A stretch of DNA of 64,000 nucleotides from Viola odorata (Eukaryota; Streptophyta; Magnoliopsida; Malpighiales; Violaceae). A program made the position numbers and the translations under genes. The stretch spans positions 49,062,377-49,126,376 of the forward strand of contig OY829541.1 in assembly GCA_963691705.1 (NCBI GenBank). Direction: 5' to 3'. Of the stretch, positions 23,373-32,453 are shown one piece after another. The first letter of the stretch is position 1. Each line of letters opens with the position of its first letter. Under the pieces are notes generated by a model. That model worked only from the letters and a program-made list of their open reading frames with translations, had not been told where the DNA came from and searched no databases.

Positions 23373-25737
23373 TCAACCTGCGGGGTTCCTCCGTTTCCAG
23401 CCTACCGCTTTAGCTTGGCGAAAACCCTCCTCGTTAAGATGGGCAGATTTTCGCTTGAAAGCCGCCGTGACCTCATTAGGTTTGTACGCATCGACCCCAT
23501 GGACTTCCTCAAAGCAATCGACTAAAATAGCGGCAGTCTGCTCGACATGCCACAGACTCCTATCGGCCGACTCTCCCTCCAGGGCAGCTTTCTCCTTGGC
23601 CAAGGATGATTTCTCATTTTCCAAGACAGTATTTTTGGCCCTCTCCGCTGTCAAGGCAGCAGAATGTTCTTTCTTTAGCTCCCGATGGGCCAGTAATAGT
23701 TGCGTACGCTCCTCCAGCAACTTCTTCTTCTCATTCCGCTCTCGCGATAATTCCTCCAAAGAGGAGGAAAGAGAGGCAGCCTGACGCTGCGCCTCCTCCG
23801 CCCAGTAAGGGAACTTCATCATATTAGTAAAAAGGCTGCAGCGTAATGAGTTCACCCTATCAACCTCGGTCTTAGAAAGGAAAGCCTCCCGTTCTGCTGC
23901 AGACGCCAATATTTGGGAAGCCAGCAAAGCCGAAAACTTCATCCGAGCCATCACCCCCCAATGCCGCCAAACCAGTGTTACGAAAATCGTACAGTCTAAC
24001 TTGATGGGTCACAGTGCCAACCTCACTTATCGGACTAAGATCCGCCGCGAAATTGAAGGTGGCACCTCCTTCGCCATAACGGTGCAACAGGGGGATGCTC
24101 GAAGGAGCAAACGCTAGAGGAATAGGAGGGTGAACCTGTGTGGACGAACCCCCTGGAGCAAGATAAGCACCATGAGGCTGATAGCCTGAAAAATCCTGCA
24201 AGCCCTCTTGATATCCCAGATTGGAGGAATATGCGTGAACGGGACCTCCGAAAGAATTGGGCGAAATCTCGAAAGTCTCGCCTGTGCCCAAGTTCGCCAA
24301 AAATTCCGAGGAATGCCCCCCTAGGGAACAGCCGTGGAATCGAAACTATCCGCAAGTCTGTTCTCCATCCCGGTGGTAGAGGAAGATAGATTTCCCCACT
24401 CACCTTCCAGCCGCTGTCTCTTCTTAGAACCAGTCAGCATGTAGCCCAAATTCATATCGCTTGAGGGAGGAGCGGAGGTAGCGACAACGATAGTGTCCTG
24501 CCAAGAATGCCATATGAAATATAGAAAAGAGAAACAAATCAAACGACGACAAACATTGAAATGTAGCATATCGTGGCTAAAAGGCACCCTTACTGTAGCA
24601 GTGGTGGGAAGAGGTGCCTCTGAAGAACCTGCCGCGTCCGGAGAAGGTGTAAGAGCGGCAACACTTCTTGTTTTTCTCTTCTTTTTTCCTTTGGCAATGG
24701 CCTTAGGAGCCTGGGAAGAAGAAGAAGGCTGAGCAAGAGGAGCAGCGACGGTCACGATGGGAACACCTGAAGGAATGTCAGTATTCCCCTCACCAGCCGA
24801 AGAAGAGGATACTTGAGCAAGACTCGCGGAAGTAGCCGGCAGTTCCGTGGGATTATCAGTAGCTTCCGTGGAGATAGCTCTCTCATTTTCTTCTCTTTCT
24901 TGAGCCCTCTTCAGGCGTCTCCTCACGCTTTCGGGCTTATAGTTGGGATCCGTCGCTGCGAGATCACAAAATAGCGTCAGCATTAGTATCAGCGATAACA
25001 AAGAAGGGAGTAACGCGACACTCACGTTTCACACAAGAACGAATGTCCATTCTACAAGTCACTTGACGAATGTGAACGATGATTTCCAGTTTGAGCAATT
25101 TGTTTAACCAGTCTTGTTCACGCTGAGGAAGGGTCCCTGGTCGGCTCCAGACGTTATCATCGACGTTTTGATTAAACCCAAATCGCCACCAGGAACTAGG
25201 ATCTTCAGGAAGATCTATCACAAAGAACTCCTTTTTCCAAGCATCAACGGAAGACTCGATGTGGAGGAGTTTCCAAGTAAAGGACTTGAGAGAGTCATCG
25301 TGGAAGCGGGGTGATATCATTATCACTCCCCGGCACTTCATCAGCTTAAAAAGAGATTTGAGCAGTAGAAGGGAAGGGGAAGTGATCTCTTTGTATTTAC
25401 AAAGTTCCAGAAAAGCATAAACACAATAATACGCATTTGGGGATAATTGGGCCGGATTCAGATCGCCGGCAACAAGCAATTCTTTTACGAAAGAGTCGAT
25501 GGGAAGCCGGAAACCATAACGGAACATTTGCGCGTACAAGACCCTACGATTGCCCGTCAAAACGTTGTTCAAACGTAGTGACTCGGGGGCAACAGTGGCC
25601 TTATAATCGTCAGGGATAACAGCATTATGGGCGGCCAAATGTTCACGGAGAGCGGCCTCAGATGTGATAACACTAGCAGTAATATCCATCCTTTTCTCAT
25701 CGGCAGATTTCGACTTAGAACGGCGAGTCTTAGCCAT
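23373..25737 (-). pseudogene. antisense gene A of Tat element 1: Transposase_28-like, coiled-coil protein
   Basis: Opposite to gag-pol. ATG at 25737 (MAKTRRSKSKSADEKR). Exon 1 (25737-25026) has a region like the plant 'putative gypsy type transposon' family: FRYGFRLPIDSFVKELL, NPAQLSPNAYYCVYAFLELC, then FFVIDLPEDPSSWWRFGF. A 70-nt intron (donor GTGAGT at 25025, acceptor ending 24956) is phase 1. Exon 2 (24955-24594) is S/T/A-rich with KGKKKRKTRS, a possible nuclear signal. A second intron (GTAAGG to CTTGGCAG) is phase 0. Exon 3 from 24497 ends in a long charged region, probably coiled coil, with stop at 23373. The frame is lost near 24310 and regained near 23960 at a G-run, so this copy looks mutated. 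The function is unknown; a nuclear, structural or regulatory role is only a guess. Confidence 0.72.
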
Positions 25738-25902
25738 GGCAGAATTAAAGAAGAAAAGATGAAGAAGACGATGGAGGAGAAAGAAAATACCTTTAGGGAA
25801 AAAGCACTTCGAGAGCCTTGGATAAGGGGGAGAAAGCAAGACGGCTAAAAGAAAATACGAGAAAGTGGAATGATAAAAGAAAAGGAAAATAATAAATGTT
25901 GG

Positions 25903-25910
25903 TTTTTATA
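25903..25910 (-). promoter_or_regulatory. TATA box of antisense gene A
   Basis: Minus strand reads GGTTATAAAAACC, about 170 nt upstream of the gene A ATG. Confidence 0.55.
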
Positions 25911-26352
25911 ACCCTAGTAATCGAACAAAACGACGGATGCCACAGTCGTTGCGTGGAAGCGACATGAGGAACAGACTCAAGCAATGAGTGCAATTCTAGA
26001 AAAGCGCTACAACGCTTCGATTTTGATAAAGTTCTCGAACACGCTAGCCCACAGCGCCGGAAGAAACGGACACGTGTGCCTGCACAATCACGACTTTTCT
26101 AATGAGAAGATAGCAAGCATTAAATGCTCTGAAAAGCAGATACCATTTCTTGGAAAAAACAAGCGCGATATCGCAAGAAAGGAGATAACGCAAGATTGCG
26201 TTAATTAAAAAAGCAGCTTTGAGCTAACGCGAAAAAACGGAATAAAAATCAAATAGCAGTAAAATACGGACATTGTCGCACAATAAGGCGTTATTACAAG
26301 ACAAAGAAACAAATAAGCAGAAAAATCCTCTAAATGGAGCAGCCTCGATTAA
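25911..26352. other. spacer between antisense genes A and B
   Basis: Upstream flank of gene A and 3' flank of gene B. No domain, repeat or minus-strand AATAAA was noticed. Confidence 0.5.
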
Positions 26353-28603
26353 TCATGGGCCCTCGCGGGCATCGCAGTCACCATTCCTCCGCTCTTCTCT
26401 AGAAGAAGGAAGATCTTCCTCACCTTCGCCCAGATCCTTCATTCTCTTGGAAGCGTAATCAGCCAGCACTGACGAATTAACAGTTCCCTGGCGATGGAGA
26501 CTCATAAATTCAGCGATACAAACCTCCATGGTCTTGTTCTTCCACCAGGCTATCTTTGAGGGTACCTTGGCCAAATCCGCATCACGAGACGCTATCTCTT
26601 CGCAAAGGAAGATATTCTTTTTGTCAGCCACCACTAATTCCGCCTCTAGAAGCTCTATCTTAGCCTTCCCCTTTGATTTTTCTCGAGCAAGCTCAGCACG
26701 ACAGTCGTCCAACTCCGTCCGGGTTCGCTCCTGAAGCTGCGACAGCTCCGTTACTTTCCCTAAAGCAGCATTTAGTTCTCCCTTCAAATCAAGAGAAGGC
26801 CGAACCTTGTCACGCTGATCTTCGAAAAAGTAATTTAGCTCGCGGAAACTGGCTAGCATGTCAGTCAGAAGGCGTGAATGTCGTACTTCAGGAGGATGCC
26901 GCAAGAACTCTTCTTTGTCCTTCGGAGAAGTAAACATTTGCCCCACTATAGGGCCCACCGACTCTTCTCGCGATAGTGGGTCCGATATCCCTGAAGCGCG
27001 AAGCCCGTCGGTACCAAAGGAAGACAAATCCAGCTGATATGTGGCGGGGCTTTGAAGACTATGAAGGGAAATATTAGCGATATAAGGAGGAGAACAACTT
27101 TTTGCGGAATCACCAATGCCTGAAATCGAAGAAAGAAACAAAGGCTGAGGTTTCTATAGAGGAGGGTTAGGAGGAGTGATCGGATTCGAAACCGATAAGT
27201 TCACATCCGGAATAAAGGAGTGGATCGGAGAGTTAGGACCGCCAGACGCCAAGGGAGAACCCACCACTGATGAAGCCTCGTTAACTTTGGGAAGAATGGT
27301 AGAGGGCACCTTGACAACTTCCGTCACTTGCGAGGAACCCGCAACATGTGAAGCGTTAACTCCCTCGGTAGGAACCGCGTTGCCTTCCTCCACGGGAGGA
27401 ATTGGTGGGTCAGACTTCTCTTTACGAACTCTCTTTACAAGACGCTCCGTCTCGGCGGCCATTTCTTCGCTATCGTCCTCAGTTGACTCCGCTGCGGGTT
27501 CACTTTTTCTCGACCTAAGTTTCATCCGTTGGGAAAGGGTGGCATGACGCAGCTCGGAACCGGTATCCATGCTTTCACTATCGTTGTCAACCTCTTCAAT
27601 CACAGGGTTACTCGGAGCCACTCCCTTACCGCGAGACGATAGCCAATTCTCAAGGAAACGGGAAGGTCGAGCGGATGCGCTGCGTGTCGCGACGGTTTTG
27701 TTTCTCCTTCCTCGTGGCGGAATAGGCGGACGACTTGAGCCTTCAGGCGGAGGAGAAGGAGGTAACGTCTGAAGCGGCACCACGTTCAGAGGAGCGTCAC
27801 TTTCCCCGGAGGAGCGACCCTCAGCGTTACCTACCAATAAAATATTTTTAGTATGGCAAGAAAATCGAAGCGATAAGGTGACAAAAGAAAAACTCACCAA
27901 CGACACACTCTGGCAAAGGCCTGAACTGAGGGAATTCCCGAATGAGGAAGGGCCCTTCTATTTCTAACAGGGCGTTAACATTAGACACATCCATACTAGA
28001 CAGGACATCTGGTTTTTGCCAAGCGGCATTGGTAATCTCTCGGTTGAAACCACCGCGCCAGTACCGAGAGGGCAAGCGAAGGGTGAAGAAGCCATTTTTC
28101 TAGTTGTCCACGTTCTCTTCGAAACCTTGAAAGTTCCGCCAGAAGAACCGAACAAGGGCATCATTCTAACTTGGGGTAATATCCACCAAGCAGCTGCGAC
28201 ACCTCAAGGTGAAAAATGTACGGAATAGATCGAGCGATGGAGCAAAAATACGCTTCATCTCACACGAACGAAGAAAGGCGTAAAGCCCACACCAGGAAGG
28301 TGGAGTTATTTGAACAGGATTGAGATCGTAATGGTTTAGCAGCTTCATCAGAGAAGTATGAAGTGGGAAACGAAATCCGTAGGTAAACATCTTGAAATAA
28401 ACCAGCCGGAACGTCCCCCACATGGCATCAGTGAGCCGAGTATCCTTCAAAGGGACAAAGGGGCGGTATCCCGTGGGAAAAGTGATACCGTTCTCCTCTA
28501 ACTCAGCCCTCAAAACCTCATTACAATCAAAAACACTACGAGCTCTCCTAACTTCGGGATCTAGGGGATTTTCGATAACTGCAGAGGATCTAGCGCGAGA
28601 CAT
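26353..28603 (-). pseudogene. antisense gene B of Tat element 1: paralogue of gene A, broken
   Basis: Best start ATG 28603 (MSRARSSAVIENP); a longer in-frame start at 28765 would begin about at the expected transcription start. Exon 1 aligns with gene A: FKMFTYGFRFPLHTSLMKLL, LNPVQITPPSWCGLYAFLRSC, then a WRGGFN-type end. It holds two in-frame TAGs (28166-28168 and 28100-28102); the second replaces the tryptophan seen in gene A (VDAWKKEFF). The donor GTGAGT at 27897 and an acceptor ending at 27831 remove a phase-1 intron, as in gene A (exon 1 706 nt here, 712 nt there). Exon 2 (from 27830) is P/S/E-rich with basic clusters (RMKLRSRKSE, RLVKRVRKEK). A TAG at 27154-27156 precedes a helical, charged C-terminal part ending at 26353. 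A good acceptor (TCTTCGATTTCAG) lies nearby, so that TAG could instead fall in an unrecognised intron. Confidence 0.7.
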
Positions 28604-28790
28604 AATGAACTGGAAAAGTAAAGCTATGGCGATAGAGAAACAAAATACCTGGAGCAAAGAGCCAGTAAACAAGTCGTCGGCACCGGTGAGTAATTGCAGT
28701 AAAACCCCTCGGGAAGAAAGAAGCACAGAAGAGAGAAAATACGAAGAATTTTGAAATATTAGCAAAAGTACTAAAAGAGAAGAGCGAATT

Positions 28791-28797
28791 CCTTATA
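28791..28797 (-). promoter_or_regulatory. TATA box of antisense gene B
   Basis: Minus strand reads CTTTATAAGG, about 190 nt upstream of the ATG at 28603, a spacing close to that of gene A. Confidence 0.5.
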
Positions 28798-29020
28798 AAG
28801 GTTAAACCTAAAAAAGAAACAGCCTGTAAAAATAAAACACGTGCAGAGTGGAAAAGGACGCGTGGACAGTCATCAGTATCTTTTGAGGGAAGACAGTTAC
28901 TGATTGAAAACCGAAAGGCGGTTGCACCCAGCGAAAGGCACACTTCCGCGATAACCCTGGAAACCTGAAAAAATAAAGGGAGAAAAGCGGCAAGAGAGCA
29001 AAAAGAAAATAAAGCGTCAT

Positions 29021-29026
29021 TTTATT
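29021..29026 (-). terminator. poly(A) signal after antisense gene C
   Basis: AATAAA on the minus strand, about 50 nt downstream of the gene C stop. Confidence 0.45.
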
Positions 29027-29074
29027 ATTTTGGGAAAGCCATACGACATCTACAAAGAGGCATGGTATGCACAA

Positions 29075-29506
29075 CTATTCGCCGTCAGACCAGGAGATGC
29101 CATAGCAGTAGACCACGTCATCATCATCCTCAACTAAAAGCGATGGATCCTCGCCAGCGAGAGGGAAAGGCTCCTTAATCCTCCCCCCTGCGCGAACTGA
29201 CGATCGATCTGACTCCTCCTTAACAGCTGGCGATACCTTTTCAACGGCTGAGCAGGCAGAGGGAGCCCTTTGTGGTGACTCGCTAGGAAGGAAAGACGTC
29301 TCTTTCCCCTTCGTAGAGAGAGAAGCAAGAGAATCAAAGAATGATTTAGATGCCTTCGCAGCATCTTTCCTCCGCCTCTTGCGACACCGTCGGCTAACAG
29401 GCGGCCTCCAAGGAGGCGACGGAGGAGGATTATTCGAATCGGGAGAAGTCGGAGGAGTTGGTGGAGAATCTCGTGCGGTCGTATCTAAAAAATGAGAATC
29501 AACCAT
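29075..29506 (-). CDS. antisense gene C of Tat element 1: 143-aa basic/acidic protein
   Basis: An intact 143-codon ORF from ATG 29506, opposite to gag-pol. I recognise no family. It has a proline/serine-rich N-terminal third (DSPPTPPTSPDSNNPPPSPP), a strongly basic cluster RRCRKRRRKDAAKA that could be a nuclear localisation signal, a serine/lysine-rich middle, and an acidic end (LLVEDDDDVVYCYGISWSDGE region). A TATA-like box lies 72-78 nt upstream and an AATAAA lies about 50 nt past the stop, so it looks like a complete small transcription unit. It could be the remnant of a longer spliced gene related to A and B (which share the proline-rich/basic style), or fortuitous. Low-complexity composition limits confidence. 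Confidence 0.5.
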   Translation of the reverse strand: MVDSHFLDTTARDSPPTPPTSPDSNNPPPSPPWRPPVSRRCRKRRRKDAAKASKSFFDSLASLSTKGKETSFLPSESPQRAPSACSAVEKVSPAVKEESDRSSVRAGGRIKEPFPLAGEDPSLLVEDDDDVVYCYGISWSDGE

Positions 29507-29577
29507 GAGATCGCAGATTACTTATCAAAGGAAAAATGAACAAGGAGGTGAATAAAAACGAGGGAAAGAGGATCCCC

Positions 29578-29584
29578 TTAAATA
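29578..29584 (-). promoter_or_regulatory. TATA-like box of antisense gene C
   Basis: TATTTAA within GGCTATTTAAGGGG on the minus strand, 72-78 nt upstream of the ATG. Confidence 0.5.
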
Positions 29585-29895
29585 GCCAGAAAATCGGAAA
29601 AAAAAGGATCTTCGATCTTCCAACCCGACCCTAGAGGGTGGACACGTGTACAGCCTGAAACGTGAACATGGATTTACAGTCACGCCTGTTGAAATCTTAC
29701 GTGAATCAAGGAAAATCGCAAAATCGCCCAATCAGTTGCCAGGACAACAGCGGCGTAGATTTAATGCAGAACAGCCAACCAGAAAACTACCCAGTAGCTG
29801 AATCATTTTCAGTTGGGCTAAGAATACCTCAAACAGGAAAAAGACAAAAGATGCAATATAGAAGAAGAACAGTCGCGACTATTATGATAAAGCAG

Positions 29896-29905
29896 TTTAT
29901 TTATT
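29896..29905 (-). terminator. poly(A) signals after antisense gene D
   Basis: Two overlapping AATAAA hexamers on the minus strand (AATAAATAAA), 65-75 nt past the gene D stop. Confidence 0.5.
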
Positions 29906-29969
29906 ATGACCTATTGGCCAAAGAGGTACAACGTTAAAAAGGAAAAAGGCTCGAAAGGAGCCACCATCG

Positions 29970-30347
29970 TCATGCATCAGAGCCAGCATCTTCGGGAGTC
30001 ACGGGAAGGTCTCTCAGGGAATCCATGACCAGAGTTAGATCATGGGAGGTGGCTCTCATCCCCTTTAGGCAGCACCCCAGCATATCCTTGCGCTGCTGCA
30101 GCATGGCGATCACCACTTGAATCCGAGCGACGGAGGCAGCCAGCTTCGACACGCTTTCTAGAGGACTGAAATCTTCCAGAGATATAACTCCCAGCCTGGA
30201 ATGGAGTGGGGTCAGCATGCCTTGCAACTCCAAGATGTCCTCGGAAGTCTTAATCAACATATTCTCCAAGAACCCTATGTCACCGTCATTAAGGTTCTTG
30301 AGAGTATGGCCCTTGGAGAGGAGAATTTTTTTAGTTAGATGATCCAT
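29970..30347 (-). CDS. antisense gene D of Tat element 1: 125-aa helical protein
   Basis: An intact 125-codon ORF from ATG 30347 (MDHLTKKILLSKG), closest to the 3' LTR and opposite to gag-pol. I recognise no family. The composition suggests mostly amphipathic helix (DGDIGFLENMLIKTSEDILE; ESVSKLAASVARIQVVIAML; RKDMLGCCLKGM) with an acidic tail VTPEDAGSDA. There is no signal peptide or membrane segment. A good TATA box (CCTATAAATC) lies 57-63 nt upstream, giving a short leader, and two overlapping AATAAA signals lie 65-75 nt after the stop. A normal amino-acid mix and intact frame argue it is a real gene of the element, though its role is unknown. It may help the element or may be a captured host fragment. 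Confidence 0.55.
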   Translation of the reverse strand: MDHLTKKILLSKGHTLKNLNDGDIGFLENMLIKTSEDILELQGMLTPLHSRLGVISLEDFSPLESVSKLAASVARIQVVIAMLQQRKDMLGCCLKGMRATSHDLTLVMDSLRDLPVTPEDAGSDA

Positions 30348-30403
30348 GAGGGAAGTTTATGAAAGCAAAAGAAAGGATGATCCTGCATGAAGGAAACTCC
30401 AAG

Positions 30404-30410
30404 ATTTATA
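30404..30410 (-). promoter_or_regulatory. TATA box of antisense gene D
   Basis: TATAAAT in GCCTATAAATCTTGG on the minus strand, 57-63 nt upstream of the gene D ATG. Confidence 0.6.
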
Positions 30411-30814
30411 GGCTTCGAGGGATGGACCTCTGAAGAAAAAGTCCGTAAAAGGTGAATCATCCCGTTACCCTCAAATAGCGATAAACCCCGATTGACGTCC
30501 CTGTCTTGCTAAGAGTTTCGAAACTTGAGAAAGACGTGAAATAAAGTCATGGGGAACACAAAGGCATGTGATATCATAAACGGTCGCGGCAGGAAGGCTG
30601 CACCAGTCATCGACAGATGTCAGTGAAAATCGTGTCAAGATTGACTCCGCCAAGCGAAAAGGAAAGAAAGAACACTTGTGTCTGCGAAACCCATTCCTAC
30701 TGATTCCAGATGGATAGCGACGTTCGACCGCCCACGAAAGTAGATCCTCAGACTAGTATGACGCTCTGAACCCGGACGTTCGAAGGGAAGGGATCCCATC
30801 GTGGAAGGAACAAT
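30411..30814. other. non-coding spacer before the 3' LTR of Tat element 1
   Basis: About 400 bases upstream of the gene D promoter. No coding region or repeat was recognised. Confidence 0.5.
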
Positions 30815-30855
30815 AGCCCTTGGTAAACACTCGGGCTCGTTTTCAGTTGGGCTTA
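30815..30855 (+). repeat. 41-nt block conserved before both Tat 3' LTRs
   Basis: Contains AAACACTCGGGCTCGTTTTC and runs to the LTR start. It matches 1775-1815 at about 38 of 41 positions, although the sequence further upstream of the two elements is not alignable by eye. It occupies the place of the polypurine tract, but no long purine run is present. Confidence 0.75.
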
Positions 30856-31358
30856 TGATAACAATCAAGACAACCCTCACGGTGCTACTACACTTGCGGC
30901 TACTGCCGGGACGGATTCCTATAAGTCCCGTAGTATATCTTCATATCGCCCAGGGATCAACGAAGGATTCCTAGGATGGTCGACATCAGCGGAGGGGGGA
31001 CTCGCGCGTCTCTATACGCACGACACCATCCCATCCTAGGGAACCACGAGGTTATCGCTCCCGGCAACCCCCGTTTGATATCGCTCATGACGTCACCTAC
31101 TAGCATCGCTCGTGACGTCATCACCAGACATCGCCTGGACTGTTATCGCCAGGTATCGCCATCGAGGCCTATAAATATACTCACTTTTTTAAACAGAAGG
31201 TAAGATTGAGATCACCCAGCAGAACCTCTTGTTACTTTGTACCCCCGAACTGACTTAGGCATCGGAGTGTCTACGCCGGAGCCCCCCTCCGGCGCTTTGC
31301 AGGTACATCCGACGCCGATCGCCGCCGTTCCGATCAGACACGACATTGAATCTTATCA
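30856..31358 (+). repeat. Tat element 1, 3' LTR
   Basis: 503 bp. It contains two intact TGACGTCA sites (31088-31095 and 31113-31120) and a TATAAAT box at 31170-31176. It differs from the 5' LTR by about 16 transitions and two single-base indels. Confidence 0.95.
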
Positions 31359-32453
31359 ATATTTGAGCTATTCACATTTTAATGAATAAAGAAAATTATT
31401 ACTTATGCAACCTATTTTCTTATTCTTGTCCAAAAAAAATTATTTTGTTTAATTATATTATTTTTTTAAATTATAATAATGCATCATATTTCATTAATAA
31501 TTATTTAAAAGAATAACTTGATATTGAGTTTAGTAAGTTTTTAGTTAAAATTTACTATTAATAAAACAATAAAAGAGATCATTGTACTAAAAAAATATTA
31601 TATCTTTATGCTAATATTTTGAAGTTATTATCCATCATACACTTATATAAGATAATCTTAACTAAAATTTATTTAAATTTATTTGAATCAAATTGTATTA
31701 AATAACTAATTATTATTTAAGGATAAATAGTAATTTTTTTACTTTCCTTTTAGATTCCTGTGTATAAAATAAACACAAAAATATTACTTTACGGGGAATC
31801 TTAAATATCATCCAAACTCAATAATCTAACTTTCCCCTCAATCACTTACCCGAGAATCACTCTCTTAGAAAAGTGATTATAGGGGAGAAAATAACATTCC
31901 GTCAACTAAACAATACCTTAATAAAGCTTACCATTGTAGTTTTTTTTACTACATATTTGAGTTATTTATATTTTAATTAATAAATAAAGTTATTTATGAA
32001 ATTTATTGATTTATTCTTGTCCAAAAAATTTATTCTTGTTTAAATATATTCATTTTTTAAATTTATTTTAATTATTAATTTATCCAAATTAATAAAATAA
32101 TTTAATGTGATTATTTTATGATATTCTTTAATAAGTTAAATAATGTGATATGTTTCATTAGTAATTATTTAAAAGAATAACTCGATATTGAATTTAGTAA
32201 TTTTTTACTAAAAATTAATTAATAAAATCATAAAAGAATTTTTTTATTAAAAAGTAATTAATTATCTTCAACTATGCTAATATTTTGAAATTATTATCTA
32301 TCATACATTTTATTTAAATATATTGAATCAAATTGAATTAAATAAATAACTGTTTACTTTCATGAAATTTTAAATATCATCCAAATATAATAATTTAATT
32401 TCCTCCGAATAATTATAAAGAGATGTAATATTCCTAATATCAAAGACAATGAC

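Larger units (their letters stand above)
15814..31358 (+). mobile_element. full-length Tat-like Ty3/gypsy retrotransposon (element 1), 15.5 kb
   Basis: Two 503-bp LTRs (TGATAA...TTATCA) flanked by the 5-bp duplication ATATT (15809-15813 and 31359-31363). Order: LTR, primer-binding site, gag-protease-RT-RNase H-second RNase H-integrase in one frame, a tandem-repeat region, four antisense gene-like units, LTR. Protease-RT-RNase H-integrase order marks Ty3/gypsy. The extra RVT_3-type RNase H before integrase, the absence of a chromodomain, and a long gene-bearing region after pol are Tat-lineage traits. The LTRs differ at about 16 sites plus two single-base indels; every substitution is a transition. 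Gag-pol has four in-frame stops. Confidence 0.95.
15557..31917. mobile_element. inner PIF/Harbinger (Tourist-like) element, split by a Tat retrotransposon
   Basis: Flanked by TTA at 15554-15556 and 31918-31920, the 3-bp target duplication of PIF/Harbinger elements. The ends are inverted repeats: GGTAGTATTTGGTTGAT at the left, and GGTATTGTTTAGTTGAC as the reverse complement of the right. They resemble Tourist-type termini (G-rich start then TTTGGTT). After removing the retrotransposon and its duplicated 5 bp, the element is about 811 bp with no coding capacity, hence non-autonomous. Confidence 0.82.
15354..32453. mobile_element. outer PIF/Harbinger (Tourist-like) element, split by a second copy
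   Basis: The left part (15354-15556) is a diverged copy of the left end of the inner element: CGTTTAATTAGCGAAATCAA against TATTTGGTTGATAGAATCAG, then TGTGTTTGGTTGACGC, then the CTCACTTT segment. The right part (31921-32453) is a diverged copy of the inner element's right half (CTACATATTTGAGTTATTTA, ATTATTTAAAAGAATAACTC, CTAATATTTTGAAATTATTA). The two parts abut exactly at the TTA target duplication of the inner copy, so the outer element was the target. Its right terminus is partly deleted and its own target duplication is unclear. Confidence 0.75.
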
